A stretch of DNA of 64,000 nucleotides from contig JAEXRH010000017.1 of the NCBI GenBank assembly GCA_023438065.1, positions 1-64,000 on the forward strand, given 5' to 3'. Positions within the stretch are counted from its first letter, which is position 1, and every line of letters starts with the position of its first letter. Source of the DNA: Spirochaetota bacterium. Lineage in GTDB: Bacteria > Spirochaetota > Spirochaetia > Treponematales > Treponemataceae. The notes under the pieces were generated by a model, which saw nothing but the letters and a program-made list of their open reading frames with translations, had not been told where the DNA came from and did not search any database. The translations under genes were made by a program, and so were the position numbers. Positions 18,073 to 25,908 of this stretch are shown here, piece after piece.

Positions 18073-18771
18073 ATGAAGAAGACTATCATGCGCCGCTTTT
18101 TCGCGGCTCTTCTGATCACGCTTTGTTCCGTCTCCGCGCTTACCGCACAGACCATCACGACCGCCGACGCCTTTTTCTCGTCGGTATCCGACGTATACGC
18201 CAATCTCAAGGACTACTCCGCGAATCTCGCGATCAGCACCGTCGGCTCGAAGTCCGACGCGATGGCCGGCAAGGTCATTTTCAAGAAGCCGAACCTGCTC
18301 AGGATCGATTTCTCCAATCCCGCCACCCAGACGATCGTGTTCAACGGCGAGATCCTGACGATCTACCTTCCCTCGTACAACGTCGTGCTGAGCCAGTCCG
18401 TCGAGAAGGGTTCCGGGGCCTCGGGCGCGTCCATCGCGACCCCGCAGGGGCTCACCCTCCTCAAGCGGTATTATTCGATCGCGTACGAGACGGGGCCCGA
18501 GGCGGTCCAACTCGAGGAGAATTCCTCCGAGCGCGTCGTCGTGCTTACCCTCGCGCGGAAGTCGACCACCGAGATGTTCAGGACGATCAGGCTCATGATA
18601 TCCCCGGACACGAAACTCGTGCGCCGGATCGACGCCCGCTCGATCTCGGGAGACCAGATTCGCTTCGATTTCACCGGCTATGCCCTCGATCAGGGTATCC
18701 TCGAGAATCGCTTCGAGTACGACTCTCCGGCGTCCGCGAACATGTTCAACGATTTTCTGTTCAACGAATAA
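18073..18771 (+). CDS. lolA: Outer-membrane lipoprotein carrier LolA-like protein
   Basis: Periplasmic chaperone that would ferry lipoproteins from the inner to the outer membrane. It has a cleavable signal peptide (MKKTIMRRFFAALLITLCSV...LTAQ, cleavage about residue 26). The mature part has the LolA-type beta fold: FSSVSDVYANLKDYSANL, then KVIFKKPNLLRIDFSNPATQTIVFNGEILTIYLP, matching the family's 'P...RW.Y..P..Q.IV.DG..lW.Y.P' pattern. At 232 aa it is near normal. It heads an apparent operon with the RodZ-like gene and rimO. LolA-like proteins without LolB are usual in spirochaetes. Confidence 0.85.
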   Translation: MKKTIMRRFFAALLITLCSVSALTAQTITTADAFFSSVSDVYANLKDYSANLAISTVGSKSDAMAGKVIFKKPNLLRIDFSNPATQTIVFNGEILTIYLPSYNVVLSQSVEKGSGASGASIATPQGLTLLKRYYSIAYETGPEAVQLEENSSERVVVLTLARKSTTEMFRTIRLMISPDTKLVRRIDARSISGDQIRFDFTGYALDQGILENRFEYDSPASANMFNDFLFNE

Positions 18772-18792
18772 CGTGGAAATGAGGCAAAAAAT

Positions 18793-19944
18793 ATGGAAGC
18801 GTTCGGTAAAAAACTGACTGAGGCGCGCGTGGCGCGCGGGCTTGAATTCGACCAGGTTTCGCGGGAGACGAACATCACTCGCCGCTATCTCGAGGCGCTC
18901 GAGCGCGAGGATTTCAGCGTGTTCCCCGGCGAGCCCTATCTGCTGGGTTTCCTTCGCAACTACTGCGAATACCTCGGCCTCAACAGCAACGAGATCATCG
19001 GCGCGTACAAGAACCTGAAGATCCAGGAAACCCCCATCCCGCTCAAGGACCTCATGCCCAAGCGGCCGATCACCGACCGCATCCTCTCGGGTCCCAACAC
19101 CGGGCGCCTCGTCATGATAGCCGCGGGCGTGCTCGCGGCGGCCCTCGTGATCTCGCTCGCGATTTTCATCGGCGGCAAGATCTCCGCCGCCGCGGCGAAG
19201 CCGAAGGTCGAGGCAGTCGCCAGGGCCTCCAAGACCTGGGACGTGTCCGGCGCGGATTTCCGCCAGCGCCTCTATCAGGGCGACGTGCTCAACGTGACGA
19301 CGACCTCCGGGTCCTCGAAGATGACCGTTCTCGAGACCGCTCCGGCCCTCAAGCTCGATACCCCCGCGGGTGCCCGCGTCGTCGAGCTCGGCCAGGACGT
19401 GCTTATCGATTTGAACTCCGACGGCCAAAACGACGTGAAGGTTTTCGTCGCCGATCTTTTCAAGAACGACCCGTCAAAGGGCGCCGACGTGCGGATCCAG
19501 GCGGACGCGAGCGTCGCGACCCAGACCGCTCCGTCGGGAACCCTCGCTTCCTCCGCCCAGGGACAGGCCGCCGACGTGACCGTCGCCTCCCCGACGGGCG
19601 CCGCCCCTGCGGGCAAGCAGACCGTGCTTTTCGAGGGCGGCTCCGCGTACCCGGTCACGATGAACGCGACCTTCCGCGGCTACTGCCTCTTCCGCTTCGA
19701 GTCCGACCGGGCGAACCGCGAGGAGCGCTATTACCAGAAATCGGAGCTTCTGACCGTCCAGGCGAACAACGGTATCCGCATTTGGGCGTCGAACGGCAAC
19801 TCCGTCAAGATCCAGATGATCGCCGGCGGCAAGACCGTCGATCTCGAGGTAAGCCGACCCGGCGAGGTCCTCGTCCGCGACCTCAAGTGGATCAAGGACG
19901 ACTCGACCGGTCGATACAAGTTCGTGGTGATGGATATTGATTGA
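18793..19944 (+). CDS. rodZ: RodZ-like protein with N-terminal HTH and C-terminal DUF4115
   Basis: Predicted single-pass membrane protein, 383 aa. Residues 1-75 form a cytosolic helix-turn-helix of the RodZ type (FGKKLTEARVARGLEFDQVS...TNITRRYLEALEREDF), which binds MreB in other bacteria. One transmembrane helix follows at about 104-125 (LVMIAAGVLAAALVISLAIF). The periplasmic part is Ala/Thr-rich and ends in a beta domain (VTMNATFRGYCLFRFES...VKIQMIAGGKTVDLEVSRPG) similar to DUF4115. A role in cell shape is likely. It follows lolA by 21 nt and overlaps rimO by 8 nt. Confidence 0.85.
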   Translation: MEAFGKKLTEARVARGLEFDQVSRETNITRRYLEALEREDFSVFPGEPYLLGFLRNYCEYLGLNSNEIIGAYKNLKIQETPIPLKDLMPKRPITDRILSGPNTGRLVMIAAGVLAAALVISLAIFIGGKISAAAAKPKVEAVARASKTWDVSGADFRQRLYQGDVLNVTTTSGSSKMTVLETAPALKLDTPAGARVVELGQDVLIDLNSDGQNDVKVFVADLFKNDPSKGADVRIQADASVATQTAPSGTLASSAQGQAADVTVASPTGAAPAGKQTVLFEGGSAYPVTMNATFRGYCLFRFESDRANREERYYQKSELLTVQANNGIRIWASNGNSVKIQMIAGGKTVDLEVSRPGEVLVRDLKWIKDDSTGRYKFVVMDID

Positions 19945-21478
19945 TCGGCATTTTTTCCTGGACCAGCACGGATGCGCGAAAAACCAGGTTGACGGGGAGA
20001 TCCTCATCGGATACCTCCGCGACATGGGCTGGACGCGAACCGAGGTACCCGAGGACGCTTCCCTTATAATCGTCAATTCCTGCGGCTTCATCGAGACCGC
20101 GAAGACCGAGTCCCTCGACGCGGTCATGACCGCCCGCGCGGCCTATCCCGGCGCGAAGGTTCTCCTCGCGGGCTGTCTCGCCGAGCGTTACGCGGAAGAC
20201 TTCCGCGACTCGCTTCCCGAGGCCGACGCGTTCTTCGGGAACGGCGACCTTTCCCGCGTCGGCGAGGTCGTACGCGCCCTGTTCCCCGAAACCGCCGACG
20301 GCAAAAAAGCGAAGAACTCCGCGGCAACCCCGGATTCCGCCGCCGCCGAAGGCGCGGCCCGTCCGGTTCTCGTGCCCGCCCAAAAGGGCGTGTGCGGCGG
20401 CGATCGGCCCGAGCTTCTTTCCTTCCCGCGCTCGGCCTACGTCAAGATCACCGAGGGCTGCGACAATCGCTGTACCTTTTGCGCGATCCCGATCATCCGG
20501 GGCGGATTACGCAGCCGTTCTATTGAAGAAATCGTCACGGAATGCCGCGAACTCGTCTCGCGCGGGACCTGGGAACTCAACCTCATCGGTCAGGATCTCG
20601 CCGCCTTCGGCTGCGGCGACGGGGAGGGCCATCCCGTTCCCGACTCAAATGCCGCCGCGCCCGCCGACGGCAATGCCGTCGCGCCGAGCCCGCTTTCGGC
20701 CCTGCTCTCCGCGATCTCGAAGATTCCGGGCGACTTCCGGGTCAGGCTCCTCTACATCCATCCCGACCATTTCCCCCGCGATATCCTTCCCGTGATGACC
20801 GCGGACGCGCGCTTCCTTCCCTATTTCGACATCCCCTTCCAGTCGGGCGACTCGGGTATCCTCGCGAAGATGAACCGGCGCGGCTCGGCGGAAACCTATC
20901 AGACCCTCGTATCCGACATCAGGCGCGCGTTCGCCGAGGCGAAAAGCCCCTACGGTTCGGTCGCCCTCCGGACGACCATCCTTACCGGATTTCCCGGCGA
21001 GACCGACGAATCCTTCGAGACGACGGCCCGCTTTCTCGCCGCGATCAGGAGCATGTGGTCCGGGGCCTTTACCTGGTCCTGCGAGGAGGGCACGCCCGCC
21101 TCCGAGATGAAAAAGCGCGTTCCCAAAAAGACCGCGCAAAAGCGGCTCGACACCCTCAAGGAGATCCAGATCAGGATCACGCCCGAGGAACTCGCGCGCT
21201 TCGTCGGGAAACCCGTCGAGGTGCTCGTCGAGGAGATCATCGCGGACCCCGTGGACGTCCCCGATGCCGCGGTGGGCGCCGACGAGGCCGAAATCCCGGC
21301 GTCCCGTCTCGCGCTCGGCCGCGCCTGGTTCCAGGCCCCCGAGGTCGACGGCTCGGTCGTCCTCCAGTTCGAGGATGGCCAGAAGGACAAGGCGGGCAAG
21401 CAAATCGGGGCGGGTTCCGTCGTGAACGCCGTCATCATGGCGGTAAACGGGGTCGACGTCGAAGCGGTGGCGCGATGA
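19937..21478 (+). CDS. rimO: Ribosomal protein S12 methylthiotransferase RimO
   Basis: Radical-SAM enzyme that adds a methylthio group to an Asp of ribosomal protein S12. The N-terminal domain carries the three Cys of the second iron-sulfur cluster (HGCAKNQVD, NSCGF, AGCLAERY). The radical-SAM triad is in EGCDNRCTFC near residue 176. A C-terminal TRAM domain ends the protein. HGCAKNQVD separates RimO from MiaB. At 513 aa it is longer than usual because of an Ala/Pro-rich linker near 122-150 and an insert near 235-255 (PDSNAAAPADGN). The start is TTG 19937, overlapping the previous gene by 8 nt; its stop overlaps the helicase start (ATGA). Confidence 0.94.
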   Translation: MIDRHFFLDQHGCAKNQVDGEILIGYLRDMGWTRTEVPEDASLIIVNSCGFIETAKTESLDAVMTARAAYPGAKVLLAGCLAERYAEDFRDSLPEADAFFGNGDLSRVGEVVRALFPETADGKKAKNSAATPDSAAAEGAARPVLVPAQKGVCGGDRPELLSFPRSAYVKITEGCDNRCTFCAIPIIRGGLRSRSIEEIVTECRELVSRGTWELNLIGQDLAAFGCGDGEGHPVPDSNAAAPADGNAVAPSPLSALLSAISKIPGDFRVRLLYIHPDHFPRDILPVMTADARFLPYFDIPFQSGDSGILAKMNRRGSAETYQTLVSDIRRAFAEAKSPYGSVALRTTILTGFPGETDESFETTARFLAAIRSMWSGAFTWSCEEGTPASEMKKRVPKKTAQKRLDTLKEIQIRITPEELARFVGKPVEVLVEEIIADPVDVPDAAVGADEAEIPASRLALGRAWFQAPEVDGSVVLQFEDGQKDKAGKQIGAGSVVNAVIMAVNGVDVEAVAR

Positions 21479-23883
21479 CCGCCGAGTCCTGGCTTTCCGT
21501 CCTCAATCCCGAACAGCTTGAGGCGGTGACCCACGAGGGATCGCCCCTCCTCATTCTCGCGGGCGCCGGTTCCGGCAAGACGCGGGTCATCACCACGAAG
21601 ATCGCCTGGCTTATCGCCGAGCGCGGCGTCGAGCCCGAGTCGATTCTCGCGGTCACCTTCACGAACAAGGCCGCGCGGGAGATGGCCGAGCGCGCGACCC
21701 GCATGGAAGAGCGCGCGAGCCGGTCGGTCTTGCGCACCTTCCACTCCTTCGGCGCCTGGCTCCTCAGGCGGAACGCCGCGCTCGCGGGTCTCGATCCCGA
21801 CTTCACCATTTACGACGACGACGACGCGGTCACCCTCCTTTCAAAGGCCATGCCCGCCCTTACGCGGCAGCAGGTTTCCGCGTGCGTGCACAAGATCTCG
21901 CGCGCGAAGGACTACTGCCTCGGTCCCGACAGCCCGCTCCTTTCCGAGATCGACCCCGATCCCGACTTCGCCGAGGTCTACGCCCTGTATCAAAAGCGCC
22001 TGCGCGAGACGGGAAACCTCGATTTCGGCGACCTCATCCTCCTTCCGGTAAAGCTCCTCCGCGAGAACCCCGAGGTGCGCGACCGCATCCACCGGCGCTT
22101 CAGCGTGGTGATGGTCGACGAGTATCAGGACTCGAACGTCGCGCAGTTCGAGCTTTTAAAGGCGATCGTCGGGCCCGCTACCTACCTCTGCGTCGTCGGC
22201 GACGACGATCAGTCTATCTACCGCTTCCGCGGCGCGGAGGTCCGGAACATCCTTACCTTCGCCGAGAGCTTTCCGGGCACCCAGGTCGTCAGGCTCGAGC
22301 GGAACTACCGCTCGGTCGCGCCGATCCTCTCGGTCGCCTCGGAGGTCGTCGCGAACAACGAGGGCAGGCTCGGGAAGACCCTCGTCGCCGAGCGGGGCGG
22401 CGGGAAGAAGCCGACCCTCGTCTTCCTCGGGAACCAGGACGAGGAGGCCGCGTTCTGCGCCGAGCTCATCCTGAACGCGCGGAAAAAGGGCTGCCCCTTC
22501 GACGACTGGGCCGTCCTTTATCGCACGAACGCGCAATCCCTCGGCTTCGAGACCGAGTTCCTCCACCGGAAGATCCCGTACCGGGTCGTCGGCTCGCTCA
22601 AGTTCTACGAGCGCGAGGAGATCAAGGACGCGCTCTCCTTTCTCGCGCTCGTCGCGAACGGCCGCGACGAGGTCGCCTTCAGGCGCGTCGTCAACAAGCC
22701 CGCGCGCGGCCTCGGCGAGGTGACGCAGGACAAGATCGTCGACGAGGCGAGGCGCGTGCTCTTCGAGGGCGCTACCGACGGCTCGCTCGATTTCGACGAG
22801 AAGGCCGACCTCATTACCGCCAGCCGGCGTATCCTCGACGCGCTTTCGAAAAAGGCGAAGGCGGGGCTTTCCGAGTTCATCCACACGGTCGAAACCCTCC
22901 GCGCCCTCATCGGCGAGGGAACGAGGCTGTCGGAATCGGACTCGCTAGCCGCGGGCGAGCTCGGCCTTGCGGGCGAAGACGCTACGGGCGCCGTAAGCCC
23001 CGCCGTCGCCGCGAACGCGGACAACGGCGCCGCGAACGACGAGGCCGGGAAAAAGGGGCGCAAGAAGGGCGCCGTCGGACTCGCTATCTTCGTCGAGCGC
23101 CTCATCGATTCCTCCGGCCTTCTCGCGTACCATCAGGGCCAGGACGAGATCGCCGGGACCCAGCGCGTCGCGAACCTCCAGGAGCTCGTCAACGCGGCGA
23201 GCCTCTATACCCTCGACCGCGCGGGACTCACCGAATTCCTCGAGCACGTCGAGCTTGACCGCTCGATGGCGGCCGAGGACGAGAACGCCGATTCGGTCAC
23301 CCTCATCACCGTGCACAACACGAAGGGCCTCGAGTTTCCCCGCGTCGTGGTCACCGGCCTCGAGGCGGGCATCTTTCCGCGCGAGGACAAGAAGGGCGAC
23401 GACCTCGAGGAGGAACGCCGCCTCATGTACGTCGGCTGCACCCGGGCGATGGACGAACTCTACCTGACGAGTTGCGCCGCGCGCCGGCTTTACGGCAGGA
23501 CCGCCTTCATGGAGCCGAGCCGCTTCCTTTTCGAGATGGACCCCTCAGGTCTCGAGATCCTCGGCCGCGCGCCCAGGAGTTTCGCCTCCTTCGCGAGCTC
23601 CCGCCTCGGCGCCTCCGGCGGGCAAAACGGTTCCACCGGCGGGGCCAACGAAGCCGGGAGAAGGTCCTCCGGACCTTCTCCAAGCAAAACCGGCGTAGAC
23701 GGTTTTGCCGAGCGCTGGAAGATCGGGCGCAAACTCTTCCATGACGATTACGGTTATGGTATTATTACGAAATCCTTTTACGCCGAAAGCGAGCTCGTCG
23801 TCATGGTCAAGTTCGAGTCGGGCGGCGAGAAGCGGTTCCTGCCGAAGTATCAGGCGAAGAACCTCCTCCTCGTCGAGGATTGA
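21475..23883 (+). CDS. pcrA: UvrD/PcrA-family DNA helicase
   Basis: Superfamily 1A 3'-5' helicase for repair and replication restart, 802 aa. Motif I (Walker A) is AGAGSGKTR (about 29-37), motif Ia TFTNKAAREM, motif II VDEYQDSN, motif III GDDDQSIYRFRGA, motif IV LERNYRS, motif V TVHNTKGLEFPRVVVTG and motif VI EERRLMYVGCTRA. An Ala/Gly/Asn-rich insert near residues 490-530 lies within domain 2B. The C-terminal 60 residues (WKIGRKLFHDDYGYGIITKSFY...) form the small Tudor-like fold of PcrA that contacts RNA polymerase. It overlaps rimO by 4 nt. It could be called UvrD; PcrA is preferred for the C-terminal domain. Confidence 0.93.
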   Translation: MTAESWLSVLNPEQLEAVTHEGSPLLILAGAGSGKTRVITTKIAWLIAERGVEPESILAVTFTNKAAREMAERATRMEERASRSVLRTFHSFGAWLLRRNAALAGLDPDFTIYDDDDAVTLLSKAMPALTRQQVSACVHKISRAKDYCLGPDSPLLSEIDPDPDFAEVYALYQKRLRETGNLDFGDLILLPVKLLRENPEVRDRIHRRFSVVMVDEYQDSNVAQFELLKAIVGPATYLCVVGDDDQSIYRFRGAEVRNILTFAESFPGTQVVRLERNYRSVAPILSVASEVVANNEGRLGKTLVAERGGGKKPTLVFLGNQDEEAAFCAELILNARKKGCPFDDWAVLYRTNAQSLGFETEFLHRKIPYRVVGSLKFYEREEIKDALSFLALVANGRDEVAFRRVVNKPARGLGEVTQDKIVDEARRVLFEGATDGSLDFDEKADLITASRRILDALSKKAKAGLSEFIHTVETLRALIGEGTRLSESDSLAAGELGLAGEDATGAVSPAVAANADNGAANDEAGKKGRKKGAVGLAIFVERLIDSSGLLAYHQGQDEIAGTQRVANLQELVNAASLYTLDRAGLTEFLEHVELDRSMAAEDENADSVTLITVHNTKGLEFPRVVVTGLEAGIFPREDKKGDDLEEERRLMYVGCTRAMDELYLTSCAARRLYGRTAFMEPSRFLFEMDPSGLEILGRAPRSFASFASSRLGASGGQNGSTGGANEAGRRSSGPSPSKTGVDGFAERWKIGRKLFHDDYGYGIITKSFYAESELVVMVKFESGGEKRFLPKYQAKNLLLVED

Positions 23884-23945
23884 CGCGCTTCCTGAAAGAC
23901 CGAAACGGGCGGGTATCCCGCCACACCATACGAAAAGGACCCATT

Positions 23946-24257
23946 ATGGACGAGAAGAAAAACGCGATCGACGCGAAGACCTTCGAAAACCTCCTCTACC
24001 TGTCGCGGCTTTCCCCCGAAAGCTCAAACGTCGAGACCCTCGCGGGCCAGGTGAGCGACATCGTCGCGTACTTCGAGGTTTTGAGCCAATACGCCGGCGA
24101 CGAGAACCCCTACGACGCCTATCCCGCGACGACCGTCGAGTCCCTCCGCGCGGGCGATCTCGGGTCTTCCCTTCAGCAGGGCGACCTCAGGAAGATGACG
24201 AGCGAATACATGGACGGCTACTTCAGGGTGCCCAAGGTCCTGGGCGAAGGCGCGTGA
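23946..24257 (+). CDS. gatC: Asp-tRNA(Asn)/Glu-tRNA(Gln) amidotransferase subunit C
   Basis: Small subunit that stabilises the GatCAB complex, which amidates misacylated Glu-tRNA(Gln) and Asp-tRNA(Asn). The sequence follows GatC: DAKTFENLLYLSRLSPESS, then QVSDIVAYFEVLSQ, and the C-terminal YFRVPKVLG. It is 103 aa, as usual. ATG 23946 follows AAAAGGA by 6 nt. Its last codons and stop form a perfect hairpin (24243-24268) whose loop GTGA contains the stop. A 211-nt array of hairpins separates it from gatA. Confidence 0.93.
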   Translation: MDEKKNAIDAKTFENLLYLSRLSPESSNVETLAGQVSDIVAYFEVLSQYAGDENPYDAYPATTVESLRAGDLGSSLQQGDLRKMTSEYMDGYFRVPKVLGEGA

Positions 24258-24436
24258 GCGCCTTCGCCTCGAAGAATCCCGCTTGCGCAGGATTCTTCAT
24301 GGGGTTGGTGCGTAGCTCCTTCTCCTGGGTAAATCCCGCTTGCGCGGGATTTACCACGGGAGTCGGCGCGTGAGCGCCTTCGCCGGGGTTGGAGCTTAAG
24401 CTCCTCCTCCGGAGTCGGCGCCTGAGCGCCTTCGCC
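24243..24436. repeat. Mosaic hairpin array between gatC and gatA
   Basis: The array holds several hairpins. (1) 24243-24268: GGCGAAGGCGC-GTGA-GCGCCTTCGCC, an 11-bp perfect stem centred on the gatC stop codon. (2) 24271-24298: a 9-bp stem GAAGAATCC/GGATTCTTC. (3) 24328-24355: a 12-bp perfect stem GGTAAATCCCGC/GCGGGATTTACC. (4) 24391-24404: the palindrome GGAGCTTAAGCTCC. The block GGCGC(G/C)TGAGCGCCTTCGCC occurs three times (24249, 24365, 24417). Hairpins 2 and 3 share the core AATCCCGCTTGCGC(A/G)GGATT but have different, still complementary outer arms. Confidence 0.85.
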
Positions 24437-24468
24437 TCGCGCGAAAACAAAACGGTAAGGAATCGAAC

Positions 24469-25908
24469 ATGAACATATGCGACATGAGCCTCTCCGAACT
24501 CAAGCGGAAGCTGGAAGCAGGGGAGCTGACGAGCCTCGCGATCGTCGAGGCCTACAAGGCGGCATACGAGGCCGACTCGAAAACGGAAAAACCGCTCAAG
24601 GGCTACGTCGAGTTTTTCCAGGACGCGCTCGACGCGGCGCGAAAGGCCGACGAGGCCCGGAAGGCCGGCGACACGCGACCCCTCCTCGGGCTTCCCTTCG
24701 CGGCGAAGGACAACATCTCGATTCGCGGGAAGTCCTGCACCTGCGGGAGCAAGATCCTCGCCGGGTACGTCGCCCCGTATAACGCGACCGTCACCGACCG
24801 GCTCATCGCCGCGGGCGCGATCCCGCTCGGGCGGACCAACATGGACGAGTTCGCGATGGGCTCGTCGACCGAGTATTCCTGCTACGGTCCCTCGAGGAAT
24901 CCCGTCGACCGCGACCTCGTCCCCGGCGGAAGCTCGGGCGGCTCGGCCTCCGTCGTCGCGGGAGGACAAGCCCCGATCGCGCTCGGTACCGAGACCGGCG
25001 GCTCCGTCCGTCTCCCCGCGTCCTACTGCGGGCTCTACGGCCTCAAGACCACCTACGGTACCTTGAGCCGCTACGGCGTCGTCGCCTTCGGCTCCTCGCT
25101 CGACCAGGTAGGCGTGCTCGCGAAGAACGTCGACGATATCGGCCTCGCCCTCTCGGTGATGGCCGGGAAGGACGAGAAGGACGATACGAGCGCGGCGCTC
25201 GACTTCTCCGCGCTCTCGAATCTTGCGCCCGCCGAGATCAAGGGCCTCAAGATCGCGCTCCCGAAGGAGTTCATGGAGGCGAAGGGACTCGATCCCGAGA
25301 TCGCCCGCATCTTCGAGGACGCCTGCGAATGGTTCCGCTCGCGCGGCGCCACGGTCGAGACCGTCTCGATCCCGGTCCTCGAGGCCGCGATCGGCTGCTA
25401 TTACGTCATCGCCCTTTCCGAGGCCGCGAGCAACCTCTCGCGCTTCGACGGCATCCGCTACGGCCTCCGGAACGACCCGGGCTCCGGCTATGACGACCTT
25501 TACGTCGCGACGCGGTCAGACGGCTTCAACGCCGAGGTCAAGCGGCGCATCGTCATCGGGAACTACGTCCTTTCGACGCACTTCTCGGGCGACACCTACA
25601 AGAAGGCGATGAGCGTGCGCGCGCGGATCCAGCGCGACGTCGGGGCCGTCCTTTCGAAGTACGACGTGCTCCTGTGCCCGACGAGCCCGACGGTCGCCTT
25701 CCCGATCGGGAGCAAGGTCGACGATCCCCTGGCGATGTACCTTTCCGACCTCTACACGACCTTCGTGAACCTCGCGCGCGTGCCGTCCCTGTCGGTGCCG
25801 TACGGGAAGACGAAAGCGGGACTGCCGGTCGGCATCCAGATATGCGGCGCGCACTACGCCGAGGAAAAGATCCTTCGCGTCGCGAAGGCATGGGAGGCCG
25901 CCAAATGA
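24469..25908 (+). CDS. gatA: Asp-tRNA(Asn)/Glu-tRNA(Gln) amidotransferase subunit A
   Basis: Amidase subunit of GatCAB; it releases ammonia from glutamine or asparagine. It shows the amidase signature from about residue 150: GGSSGGSASVVAGGQAPIALGTETGGS, with the Ser-cis-Ser pair, and the catalytic Lys in PFAAKDNISI near residue 83. At 479 aa it is complete. It lacks an obvious strong ribosome site; GGTAAGGAATC lies 8-15 nt upstream. The stop overlaps the gatB start by 4 nt. Confidence 0.97.
   Translation: MNICDMSLSELKRKLEAGELTSLAIVEAYKAAYEADSKTEKPLKGYVEFFQDALDAARKADEARKAGDTRPLLGLPFAAKDNISIRGKSCTCGSKILAGYVAPYNATVTDRLIAAGAIPLGRTNMDEFAMGSSTEYSCYGPSRNPVDRDLVPGGSSGGSASVVAGGQAPIALGTETGGSVRLPASYCGLYGLKTTYGTLSRYGVVAFGSSLDQVGVLAKNVDDIGLALSVMAGKDEKDDTSAALDFSALSNLAPAEIKGLKIALPKEFMEAKGLDPEIARIFEDACEWFRSRGATVETVSIPVLEAAIGCYYVIALSEAASNLSRFDGIRYGLRNDPGSGYDDLYVATRSDGFNAEVKRRIVIGNYVLSTHFSGDTYKKAMSVRARIQRDVGAVLSKYDVLLCPTSPTVAFPIGSKVDDPLAMYLSDLYTTFVNLARVPSLSVPYGKTKAGLPVGIQICGAHYAEEKILRVAKAWEAAK

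Noticed and set aside
24243..24440. CRISPR-like repeat block between gatC and gatA
   Set aside because: Repeats are palindromic, of unequal length and not evenly spaced by unique spacers; no cas genes are near.
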